41,181 nucleotides of DNA, taken from positions 1-41,181 of IMG/VR virus record IMGVR_UViG_3300025585_000077. The stretch is one strand, 5' to 3'. This document shows, piece by piece, positions 31,175 to 36,047 of the stretch. Both the position numbers and the translations under genes were made by a program. Source of the DNA: a virus. Position 1 is the first letter of the stretch. Every line of letters begins with the position of its first letter. Under the pieces are notes generated by a model. It searched no databases, was not told where the DNA came from, and saw nothing but the letters and a program-made list of their open reading frames with translations.

Positions 31175-32232
31175 TTGCCCCCTTCCTCTTTGTTGACCCA
31201 CCCATCGTATTTGTGCGTAGGCACTTGCCCCTGCTTGAGCTTCACACGCTCAAACGCCTCGTCACTATGCAGTTTCAGTATGACCTCCTCAAAAAACTTA
31301 GTCGGTTGGCTCGGCGATAAGAAGTGCACATTGTCCGGTGTTAGTGACCACACCCCCTCGTGCCACGATTTGTTCTTCGGAGCACACGCAATAAGCGCCG
31401 CTTTGTACCACTTCTGCGAGTCGTTGCTCAGCACCAAGAATAGGTAGTCGGACACATCCTCCCGATAGTGCTTCTCGCTTTTATCCCGCAGGTTGTAGCT
31501 TGTCGGCATCCTAAACACTTGGGGCGTGGGTTGGTTACGCCTAAAGAATCGATTGTCCCTACACCGATAGGTCTGAGCATAGGTTTGGAACGAACCATCC
31601 TGATTCTTCGGTGCATCCTCCACTCGTTCGGGAAACGCCTCGACATACTCGGATATGGGTATGTAAATCACCGGATTCTCGCCCTCTTCCCCTTGCTCGG
31701 TGCGCAGGGATACGAACCCTTTGAGGTAGTCGGCAAACGCTTTGTACCTAGCCCTAACATTGTTAGCACCCTTACGATTGATGCGCCAGTCGTGGTACTC
31801 TTTGATTGTCAGCAGTTCCCACTTGTTGTCACTCCACCGCACCTTCAGTTCCTCGCCATAGTTCAGCGCGTACTTGCCCCCATTTATGGTTAGGTTGGTA
31901 CGGCTTAACCTACCGTCCGTCGGTATACCAAGCACCCACTCAATCACTTGATGCGCCAAGCTAGAACCCCACTTGGTCGCTCGCTTGATAGTTATAGTGT
32001 CATCAGCGTGGTATGTTATAAACGCCCCAGACGCCCATCTGCGTCCGTAGTACACAAGGACATCATCTGACCCACTTACCATTTCGATGGAATACTTATC
32101 GTGATCCCTTCGAGCACCGAACGGGCGAGTATTCGTATTCCTGATCGGCTTGGTTTTATCGTGGATTTCCTTAGCCTTGGCATAGGTTCGCACCCGCCTA
32201 GGTAGTTTGTAAATCGTACCGCAGTAACTCAT
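31171..32232 (-). CDS. Large hypothetical phage protein, 353 aa
   Basis: The start MSYCGTIYKLPRRVRTY at 32232 is chosen because it overlaps the upstream micro-gene stop as TAATG. The sequence is basic and Tyr/Trp-rich, with beta-type stretches (DDVLVYYGRRWASGAFITYH, TITIKRATKWG) and a linker containing EQGEEGENPV. No catalytic motif is obvious. It is the last gene of the P33 unit and contains palindrome copy 8 in frame ANNVRAR. The composition suggests a nucleic acid-binding beta-rich protein, but the family is unknown to me. Confidence 0.6.
   Translation of the reverse strand: MSYCGTIYKLPRRVRTYAKAKEIHDKTKPIRNTNTRPFGARRDHDKYSIEMVSGSDDVLVYYGRRWASGAFITYHADDTITIKRATKWGSSLAHQVIEWVLGIPTDGRLSRTNLTINGGKYALNYGEELKVRWSDNKWELLTIKEYHDWRINRKGANNVRARYKAFADYLKGFVSLRTEQGEEGENPVIYIPISEYVEAFPERVEDAPKNQDGSFQTYAQTYRCRDNRFFRRNQPTPQVFRMPTSYNLRDKSEKHYREDVSDYLFLVLSNDSQKWYKAALIACAPKNKSWHEGVWSLTPDNVHFLSPSQPTKFFEEVILKLHSDEAFERVKLKQGQVPTHKYDGWVNKEEGGN
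31753..31767. repeat. 15-bp palindrome copy 8 (CCTAACATTGTTAGC)
   Basis: Inside the 353-aa gene, read GCT-AAC-AAT-GTT-AGG (Ala-Asn-Asn-Val-Arg). Confidence 0.85.
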
Positions 32233-32327
32233 TATCCAGCCCTCCAAAAAAGTACATCTAACAGAAACACAATGATGGCAAGTAGGAACACTACCCTCTC
32301 CACCTTCTCATATACGGTTAAGTTCAT
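32232..32327 (-). CDS. 31-aa transmembrane micro-peptide
   Basis: The frame reads MNLTVYEKVERVVFLLAIIV and ends FLLDVLFWRAG, one hydrophobic helix after a short polar start. AGGAG lies six bases before the ATG, and the stop overlaps the next start (TAATG), so it is well placed for translation. Its end overlaps the gene at 31171-32232. It would insert in the inner membrane; the role is unknown. Confidence 0.55.
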   Translation of the reverse strand: MNLTVYEKVERVVFLLAIIVFLLDVLFWRAG

Positions 32328-32590
32328 TTCGTACTCCTGAAAAACTCATACAGTTCGCGTTGCAAATTCTCCATTTCTTGCGCAGTCATCGGCTCGTACC
32401 CGCTGTTGACTACTTGCTCCTCCATATCTAACCGCTTGATGTAGTCGGCAGTCCGCACAGACCTAACATTGTTAGGTATCTTTTCGTACCCCTTGTTTGT
32501 GTGCTTGCCCGCGTTACGCTTGGGGTTGGCAATCATGTCGCGCACGACTGGATTCCTTTGGTTTAGGTTTCGCTTCGGTCTGGTTTTCAT
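32324..32590 (-). CDS. Small basic protein, 88 aa
   Basis: The start MKTRPKRNLNQRNPVVRDM at 32590 follows AGGAGAGTACGAA. The first half is strongly basic and asparagine-rich (NPKRNAGKHTNKGYEK), the second an acidic amphipathic helix (MTAQEMENLQRELYEFF). It resembles small nucleic-acid-binding phage proteins. It includes palindrome copy 9 in frame PNNVRS. The stop overlaps the next start by ATGA. No named family is recognised. Confidence 0.58.
   Translation of the reverse strand: MKTRPKRNLNQRNPVVRDMIANPKRNAGKHTNKGYEKIPNNVRSVRTADYIKRLDMEEQVVNSGYEPMTAQEMENLQRELYEFFRSTK
32462..32476. repeat. 15-bp palindrome copy 9 (CCTAACATTGTTAGG)
   Basis: Perfect copy inside the 88-aa gene, read CCT-AAC-AAT-GTT-AGG (Pro-Asn-Asn-Val-Arg). 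Confidence 0.9.
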
Positions 32591-32603
32591 TTCGTACTCT
32601 CCT

Positions 32604-32810
32604 TTAATCAAGCGTTACTACAACCCCTGCACCGCATTTGGTACAAGTGCCTACTGGGTCTGGGATGCGGTCTTGATCGTCCAACTCGGCAACCACTTCG
32701 ACAAGCCGCCCCTTGGAATCTATTTGCCATACTTCCGTACCCTCTACGGTCACATTCACTTCAAATGTGGTGTTGCCACACGCACATTGGTTTTTGATTT
32801 GGTTAGTCAT
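32604..32810 (-). CDS. Zinc-ribbon protein, 68 aa
   Basis: The ATG at 32810 is chosen for AAGGAG seven bases upstream; the longer open frame has no good start. The sequence holds CACG near residues 8-11 and CTKC near 56-59, a four-cysteine zinc ribbon framing an acidic beta-rich middle (TFEVNVTVEGTEVWQI). Such ribbons bind nucleic acid or RNA polymerase. It overlaps the upstream gene by eight bases and is part of the P33 unit. Confidence 0.65.
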   Translation of the reverse strand: MTNQIKNQCACGNTTFEVNVTVEGTEVWQIDSKGRLVEVVAELDDQDRIPDPVGTCTKCGAGVVVTLD

Positions 32811-32964
32811 TTTTAGCTCCTTGGTCAATCCATCTTTCCAAGCGTTCGATACAGTCCTCAACAGACTCGACTGCATCGGCAGGGTTGCCTTCCGTTAGAT
32901 CGTACAGGATGCCGTTGAGTTGCTCCCATACTACTTGTATATCACCCATGACTTCATTATTCAT
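32803..32964 (-). CDS. Small acidic helical protein, 53 aa
   Basis: This short frame reads MNNEVMGDIQVVWEQLNGIL and ends ERWIDQGAKND, mostly one or two acidic helices. The ATG at 32964 has AAGGAGAGTACGAA in front, the same leader as 32590 and a near match at 32327. It fills the space between two clear genes of the P33 unit. The function is unknown. Confidence 0.58.
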   Translation of the reverse strand: MNNEVMGDIQVVWEQLNGILYDLTEGNPADAVESVEDCIERLERWIDQGAKND

Positions 32965-32976
32965 TTCGTACTCTCC

Positions 32977-33225
32977 TTAGGTTCTCAGGTTTTTCTGGTT
33001 GGTCTGCTTGAGCGTGACAGGTGCACTCTCGTTGCTGACATACATATAACCGCCTTTGCCGTACTCTTGGATAATGCACCATGATTTGCGGTCGGCTCGG
33101 GCGGCTTCTTCACCGCAGAATAGGCAGAGTCGGTATCCCCTTGCCCATCGTTCAATGTGCACATCGTCACCGCACTCTCGGCACGGTTTCCAGTCTTGGT
33201 CTGCATCTAACATTGTTAGGCTCAT
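32977..33225 (-). CDS. Conserved phage zinc protein, 82 aa, first gene of P33
   Basis: The start MSLTMLDADQDWKPCREC at 33225 follows AAGGAG. It has PCRECGD and YRLCLFCGEEAA, giving CxxC-x(n)-CxxC for a zinc site, then SWCIIQEYGKGGYMYV and a C-terminal TLKQTNQKNLR. The SWCI-x-x-YGKG and T-x-x-TNQKN-LR features are ones I recall from widespread small phage proteins of unknown function. Codons 2-7 lie inside palindrome copy 10. Confidence 0.72.
   Translation of the reverse strand: MSLTMLDADQDWKPCRECGDDVHIERWARGYRLCLFCGEEAARADRKSWCIIQEYGKGGYMYVSNESAPVTLKQTNQKNLRT
33206..33220. repeat. 15-bp palindrome copy 10 at the first codons of the P33 unit
   Basis: TCTAACATTGTTAGG, read AGC-CTA-ACA-ATG-TTA-GAT (Ser-Leu-Thr-Met-Leu-Asp), about 71-85 bases downstream of the P33 start site. 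Confidence 0.88.
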
Positions 33226-33297
33226 TTGGTCGGCTCCTTCGGTTGGTTGGATTTGTAGCACGGGCAGGGTTAATTCCTAGCTTTGCGCTACTCTTAT

Positions 33298-33326
33298 ATT
33301 ATACCACAAAGTTACACAAAAGTCAA
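33298..33326 (-). promoter_or_regulatory. Promoter P33
   Basis: On the minus strand TTGACT (33326-33321), 17-bp spacer, TGTGG then TATAAT (33303-33298). It drives the six-gene unit ending at 31171. Confidence 0.9.
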
Positions 33327-33331
33327 GTGAT

Positions 33332-33351
33332 TTAGTCTTGGGCGAGACTAA
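33332..33351. promoter_or_regulatory. Dyad TTAGTCT-N6-AGACTAA upstream of P33
   Basis: The same 7-bp inverted repeat as at 31155-31174, again five bases before the -35. The two loops are reverse complements of each other (CGCCCA and TGGGCG as read on the plus strand). Confidence 0.72.
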
Positions 33352-33743
33352 ATGTAGCTAAGCGGGGGCGGGGGTAGGGGTGCAGCAGGGGTGGGGGTGG
33401 AGGGGGCGCAGTGTTACATTTGAATGTGACAAAGTTACGGGGATGTTATAAAATTTTTTTAAGAATGTAACAAAAGAAAAGTCAATAAAATCAATGAGTT
33501 AGAAGCGAAAAATTGTGTAATGTTATAAAGTTATGAAATTTTGATTATTATATATAGGGTTCCATTTTTGCTGCGTGGTACGAATTGCACATGCTGACCT
33601 GCTCAACCCCTCAATTTCCTGAGGTGTCATTTCGTAAAAAAGTGTAACATATAACATTAGGCGTTTTTTCCTTTAGAATCAACAACTTATAATGTTACAT
33701 TCACATTATGAAACATAACAAAGCCCAAAAACATAACAGAAAA
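33352..33743. other. Non-coding G-tract and AT-rich block, candidate origin or regulatory region
   Basis: No gene is visible in this stretch. Bases 33364-33406 hold six runs of four or five G on the plus strand (quadruplex-type). From 33410 to 33743 the DNA is AT-rich, with about ten copies of TGTTACA/TGTTATA-like words or their complements (TATAACA, TGTAACA). G-tracts beside AT-rich iteron-like DNA are compatible with a replication origin or a control region. No experiment or skew calculation supports it here. Confidence 0.45.
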
Positions 33744-33758
33744 TATAACATTGTTAGG
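33744..33758. repeat. 15-bp palindrome copy 11 (TATAACATTGTTAGG)
   Basis: Intergenic, 30 bases upstream of the plus-strand promoter at 33788; the left end deviates from the consensus. Confidence 0.8.
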
Positions 33759-33787
33759 TGCTGACTAAAAATAATTTGAAAGAGTGC

Positions 33788-33816
33788 TTGACAAGCGGGA
33801 AAAAAGGTGATATGCT
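33788..33816 (+). promoter_or_regulatory. Plus-strand consensus promoter with dyad operator
   Basis: TTGACA (33788-33793), 17-bp spacer, TATGCT (33811-33816). A 9-bp perfect dyad, ATATGCTGT - GT - ACAGCATAT (33810-33829), covers the -10 and the start region, a classic repressor position. It is the only strong plus-strand promoter inside the otherwise leftward region. Confidence 0.8.
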
Positions 33817-33854
33817 GTGTACAGCATATCAGTTAAGAGTAGCACCAAAACCTG

Positions 33855-33884
33855 AGTCCTACCGCCGCGTGGGGAACTGGTACA
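33855..33884 (+). repeat. 30-nt repeat, copy a (unit A)
   Basis: Starts AGTCCTACCGCCGCGTGG and ends GGAACTGGTACA; it differs from copies b and c at two positions. It is preceded by the plus-strand promoter and lies left of the unit A terminator. Confidence 0.85.
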
Positions 33885-33903
33885 CTAAATCTCCAGACCT
33901 CAA

Positions 33904-33918
33904 CCTAACAATGTTAGG
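33904..33918. repeat. 15-bp palindrome copy 12 (CCTAACAATGTTAGG)
   Basis: Perfect copy between the 30-nt repeat and the unit A terminator; the counterpart in unit B is copy 15. Confidence 0.9.
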
Positions 33919-33940
33919 TTTCGTAACAAAGCACAGACGC

Positions 33941-33964
33941 AAAAAAGCCCGCACTTGGCGGGCT
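33941..33964 (-). terminator. Terminator of the 163-aa gene (unit A)
   Basis: On the minus strand AGCCCGC - CAAGT - GCGGGCT followed by TTTTT. It ends the P34 transcript. Confidence 0.9.
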
Positions 33965-33970
33965 TAGTGT

Positions 33971-33990
33971 TACTAGGGTTTCCCCTAGTA
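33971..33990. other. Post-stop hairpin TACTAGGG-TTTC-CCCTAGTA (unit A)
   Basis: An 8-bp perfect stem with a four-base loop lies ten bases after the stop of the 163-aa gene. Its counterpart at 35148-35167 keeps GGG-TTTC-CCC but changes both arms in a compensating way. On the plus strand it is followed by a T-rich tail and may act as a weak terminator. Confidence 0.7.
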
Positions 33991-33999
33991 TTGTTACAT

Positions 34000-34491
34000 T
34001 TACTTGATTGTCGCTAGGTCAATACCCATTGCGTTCAATGCCGATCCAATGAATGTCTGGGCGTCCCTTTGTTTGGTGCTCAGGCTTTCTTCACGACCAC
34101 AGGCTTTCCAGAGTGCCGACAGTTCTTCGACCAGACGCAGATCAAGTGACCGAGTGTGCCGAGCGTTTCCTTCGCCTTCGGACGCACTAGCTTCGGTTGG
34201 CTCGCCTTCAATGTGGGCTTGTGCATACTTGCGTACCCGCGCCCAGACTGTTGACGGGTTAGAGTGCTTCGCCGCCTTCAACACTTCGTAGAGTGCTTTC
34301 TTTTCGGCATGGACTGGCTTTGCCACTTCGCTAGTATCGCTATGTTCGACCAAGTACCACTCGGACGGTAACACTTCGCAAAGTGCTTCGGCATACCTAC
34401 GCTCGGCTCCGTACTGGCGTACCACAGCTTCGGCGACTTCAACACGCAAGGCGGTAAGGTCTACGGACACAGGGATAATGACTTCGTTCAT
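34000..34491 (-). CDS. Unknown phage protein, 163 aa, paralogue of 35175-35690
   Basis: The ATG at 34491 has GGAG seven bases upstream. The protein starts MNEVIIPVSVDLTALRVEVAE. It has an internal HAEKKALYEVLK then SNPSTVWARVRKYA, and near the end GNARHTRSLDLRLVEELSALW, with a variable acidic linker (EPTEASASEGEG) between. It aligns along its full length with the 171-aa protein of unit B (roughly 60 percent identical by eye). ARHTRS and PSTVWARVRKY suggest DNA-binding helices, but I know no family name. It is driven by P34, with palindromes on both sides of the promoter, so it is a candidate palindrome-binding protein. Confidence 0.75.
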   Translation of the reverse strand: MNEVIIPVSVDLTALRVEVAEAVVRQYGAERRYAEALCEVLPSEWYLVEHSDTSEVAKPVHAEKKALYEVLKAAKHSNPSTVWARVRKYAQAHIEGEPTEASASEGEGNARHTRSLDLRLVEELSALWKACGREESLSTKQRDAQTFIGSALNAMGIDLATIK

Positions 34492-34515
34492 GCTAATACT
34501 CCAATATGCTAACTA

Positions 34516-34530
34516 TCTAACAATGTTAGG
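34516..34530. repeat. 15-bp palindrome copy 13 in the P34 leader
   Basis: TCTAACAATGTTAGG, about 42-56 bases downstream of the P34 start and just before the ribosome site of the 163-aa gene. Confidence 0.88.
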
Positions 34531-34578
34531 TAAACCCGCCTAACTCAGTATGCCGACAATCTTTGTTGGCATGAGTAT

Positions 34579-34607
34579 ATTATACCACATTTTAGTGGTA
34601 ACTTCAA
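34579..34607 (-). promoter_or_regulatory. Promoter P34
   Basis: On the minus strand TTGAAG (34607-34602), 17-bp spacer, TGTGG then TATAAT (34584-34579). It shares the extended -10 with P31, P33 and P35. Upstream sequence TTTTTATTTACGC is shared with P35. Confidence 0.88.
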
Positions 34608-34631
34608 GTTCTTGCGTAAATAAAAATTCAA

Positions 34632-34646
34632 CCTAACATTGTTAGG
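34632..34646. repeat. 15-bp palindrome copy 14 upstream of P34
   Basis: Perfect CCTAACATTGTTAGG, about 25 bases upstream of the P34 -35 box; copy 17 takes the same place at P35. Confidence 0.9.
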
Positions 34647-34653
34647 CAACGCA

Positions 34654-34683
34654 AGTCCTACCGCCGCATAGGGAACTGGTACA
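34654..34683 (+). repeat. 30-nt repeat, copy b
   Basis: Starts AGTCCTACCGCCGCATAGG and ends GGGAACTGGTACA; identical to copy c and separated from it by 37 bases. Confidence 0.9.
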
Positions 34684-34720
34684 CGCGAGGCCGACACCAT
34701 TGGACATCACCGAGGAGCTT

Positions 34721-34750
34721 AGTCCTACCGCCGCATAGGGAACTGGTACA
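34721..34750 (+). repeat. 30-nt repeat, copy c
   Basis: Identical to copy b at 34654-34683. In copy a the same bases read as SYRRVGNWYT in one frame, but b and c are 67 bases apart, so they cannot share a frame; the repeat is conserved as DNA or RNA. Confidence 0.9.
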
Positions 34751-34778
34751 TGAGGGCGGGACGAAAGCAAAGCACAAG

Positions 34779-34793
34779 CCTAACAATGTTAGG
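34779..34793. repeat. 15-bp palindrome copy 15 (CCTAACAATGTTAGG)
   Basis: Perfect copy between the 30-nt repeat c and the unit B terminator, matching copy 12 in unit A. Confidence 0.9.
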
Positions 34794-34816
34794 CGTAATA
34801 TAAAATACGCAAGCGC

Positions 34817-34840
34817 AAAAAAACCCCGCACATGGCGGGG
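34817..34840 (-). terminator. Terminator of unit B
   Basis: On the minus strand CCCCGC - CATGT - GCGGGG followed by TTTTTTT. It ends the P35 transcript after the two micro-genes. Confidence 0.92.
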
Positions 34841-34863
34841 GTTGGTGATGGTGGTGGAGTTGC

Positions 34864-34971
34864 CTATCTGGAAATAGGTGAATACTCTCGGCGCTCGGCT
34901 ACTGCAATGAGGGTTTCAACCCTCACCCAATAGCGAATCAAGTTGATTTTGCCAACGGTGAGGGTTTTCAT
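34864..34971 (-). CDS. Micro-protein, 35 aa
   Basis: The frame reads MKTLTVGKINLIRYWVRVET and ends YSPISR; basic, with one beta-like and one helical part. Its ATG overlaps the upstream stop (TAATG), the main sign of translation. It lies 23 bases before the terminator. The DNA also contains an internal dyad, GAGGGTT - TC - AACCCTC, near 34911. The function is unknown, and it could be a chance frame. Confidence 0.4.
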   Translation of the reverse strand: MKTLTVGKINLIRYWVRVETLIAVAERREYSPISR

Positions 34972-35144
34972 TAGTTGCCTTTCGAGAATAGGCTACCAAG
35001 TGCATAGAATGTAGATATTGAACCCACAATCAGCATCCCTGCCGCCATCAGCATACCCTCAGCCATCACCGCGTTGAGCGCGATCCAGAGCATTATGCTT
35101 CCAATTATTGCGGTTAAACCCAAGAATAGATTTTCCATTTTCAT
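34971..35144 (-). CDS. Two-helix small membrane protein, 57 aa
   Basis: The frame reads MKMENLFLGLTAIIGSIMLW, then IALNAVMAEGMLMAAGMLIV and ends SLFSKGN. Two hydrophobic helices flank a short loop with Asn and Glu, a hairpin topology like small holin-type or exclusion proteins. It follows the 171-aa gene and the hairpin at 35148-35167, which sits where a ribosome site would be and may limit its translation. The family is unknown. Confidence 0.6.
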   Translation of the reverse strand: MKMENLFLGLTAIIGSIMLWIALNAVMAEGMLMAAGMLIVGSISTFYALGSLFSKGN

Positions 35145-35147
35145 ACA

Positions 35148-35167
35148 GGGGAGGGTTTCCCCTCCCC
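35148..35167. other. Post-stop hairpin GGGGAGGG-TTTC-CCCTCCCC (unit B)
   Basis: An 8-bp GC-rich perfect stem seven bases after the stop of the 171-aa gene, in the same place and with the same loop as 33971-33990 but with different arms. It has no T-run on the gene strand and may act as an attenuator or an mRNA end stabiliser. Confidence 0.72.
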
Positions 35168-35174
35168 GCTCCGA

Positions 35175-35690
35175 TTAGTTGAGGGTTGCAGTATCCACGC
35201 CGAGAGCGTTCAGAGCGCTACCGATATGGGTTTGTGCTTGGCGCTCTTTGTCCGAAAGGGAATCAGCGCGCTTGGTAGCCTTCCACAAGGAACCCAATTC
35301 CTCAATCAGGCGCAGATTCAGCGAGCGGGTATGGCGAGCATTACCGGAACCCTCACCCTCACCGATGGATTCACCGTTGGCAACTTTTTCGGCGGCTTCT
35401 GCCTTGGCGACCATATCAGCCGCATACTTGCGAACCCGCGCCCACACCGTGGAGGGGTTGGTATGGTTTGCCTTTTTCAGCACCTCATACAATGCCTTTT
35501 TCTCGGTATGCACTGGTTTATCGGCGTCAGCCGTGGAATTGTGCTCCACCTTGAACCAGAACGCGGGGAGGGTTGCGTTCAGGAATTCAGCATACCGGCG
35601 CTCAGCGCCATACTGACGGACACCGGCTTCCGCAACATCGTTGCGCAGGGATTCGAGGGATACCTCGACAGGGATAATTACTTCTGACAT
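35175..35690 (-). CDS. Unknown phage protein, 171 aa, paralogue of 34000-34491
   Basis: The start MSEVIIPVEVSLESLRNDVAE at 35690 matches the paralogue start and has GGAG seven bases upstream; the longer open frame only reads the leader. Shared blocks are YGAERRYAE, HTEKKALYEVLK, NPSTVWARVRKYA, GNARHTRSLNLRLIEELG and the C-terminal GSALNALGVD. The linker between is longer and Ala/Glu-rich. It is the first gene of the leftward region, so probably among the earliest expressed. The function is unknown. Confidence 0.75.
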   Translation of the reverse strand: MSEVIIPVEVSLESLRNDVAEAGVRQYGAERRYAEFLNATLPAFWFKVEHNSTADADKPVHTEKKALYEVLKKANHTNPSTVWARVRKYAADMVAKAEAAEKVANGESIGEGEGSGNARHTRSLNLRLIEELGSLWKATKRADSLSDKERQAQTHIGSALNALGVDTATLN

Positions 35691-35702
35691 TTTCAAACTC
35701 CA

Positions 35703-35717
35703 TCTAACATTGTTAGG
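35703..35717. repeat. 15-bp palindrome copy 16 in the P35 leader
   Basis: TCTAACATTGTTAGG, just upstream of the ribosome site of the 171-aa gene, about 56-70 bases downstream of the P35 start. Confidence 0.88.
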
Positions 35718-35779
35718 TTCGGGGAATCCACTACCTAACCGAGTATGCAATCAGAACCATTTTCCGTTTGCATGCTTAT

Positions 35780-35808
35780 ATTATACCACAATTTGATGCT
35801 AGATTCAA
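35780..35808 (-). promoter_or_regulatory. Promoter P35
   Basis: On the minus strand TTGAAT (35808-35803), 17-bp spacer, TGTGG then TATAAT (35785-35780). It drives unit B. The rest of 35691-36107 has no gene and holds two palindromes, C-tracts and the plus-strand promoter at 36048. Confidence 0.9.
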
Positions 35809-35842
35809 GGTTGAGCGTAAATAAAAATTCAAGCGGGGATAG

Positions 35843-35857
35843 CCTAACAGTGTTAGG
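35843..35857. repeat. 15-bp palindrome copy 17 (CCTAACAGTGTTAGG)
   Basis: Upstream of P35 as copy 14 is of P34; the centre is AG instead of AW, the only copy with this change. Confidence 0.82.
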
Positions 35858-35960
35858 TTATTCGCTCACCGTTGACCCCACCCACCCAAAAACGGGTGAA
35901 GGAGTCCCAGAGCCTCACTACACTATGATCCGCTCACCCGGTACTCATTTTTAAACTTTG

Positions 35961-36025
35961 CCCCCCTCCCCCTATCATTTTGTACCACAAATACCCCCAC
36001 CCCCCTCTATATAGAAACACCCCCC
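35961..36025. other. C-tract cluster upstream of the terminase promoter
   Basis: Five runs of five or six C on the plus strand (35961-35966, 35968-35972, 35994-35998, 36000-36005, 36020-36025). This is the mirror image in strand sense of the G-tract at 33364-33406. It separates the leftward P35 from the rightward promoter. Confidence 0.6.
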
Positions 36026-36047
36026 GGTAGGAGTCCCACACCTCCTC

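Larger units (their letters stand above)
33823..33995 (+). ncRNA. Candidate non-coding RNA from the plus-strand promoter
   Basis: A transcript starting near 33823 would contain one copy of the 30-nt repeat (33855-33884) and palindrome copy 12. It would meet the hairpins at 33946-33964 and 33971-33990, the latter followed by TTGTTACATTT. No well-started reading frame of useful length follows the promoter; the open frame from GTG 33758 starts upstream of the predicted TSS. It would be antisense to the tail of the 163-aa paralogue transcript. This is an inference from promoter and hairpins only. Confidence 0.4.

Noticed and set aside
33758-33967. 69-aa open frame on the plus strand across the 30-nt repeat
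   Set aside because: It starts with GTG upstream of the promoter's own start site and runs through a palindrome and a terminator; the repeat it spans cannot share a frame in its other copies.
34654-34750. Possible mini CRISPR array (30-nt repeat, 37-bp spacer)
   Set aside because: Only two adjacent copies with a third almost 800 bp away, no cas genes, and the copies fit a segmental duplication better. The Cas4-like nuclease is far away and belongs to a replication unit.
10802-36000. Many open frames on the plus strand opposite the leftward genes
   Set aside because: They lie entirely opposite genes with recognisable domains or ATGA coupling and lack ribosome sites and protein-like composition; they are shadows.
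35976-36010. Fifth TGTGG-type leftward promoter near 35980
   Set aside because: TGTGGTACAAA lacks a proper -10 hexamer and no -35 box is found 17 bp upstream.
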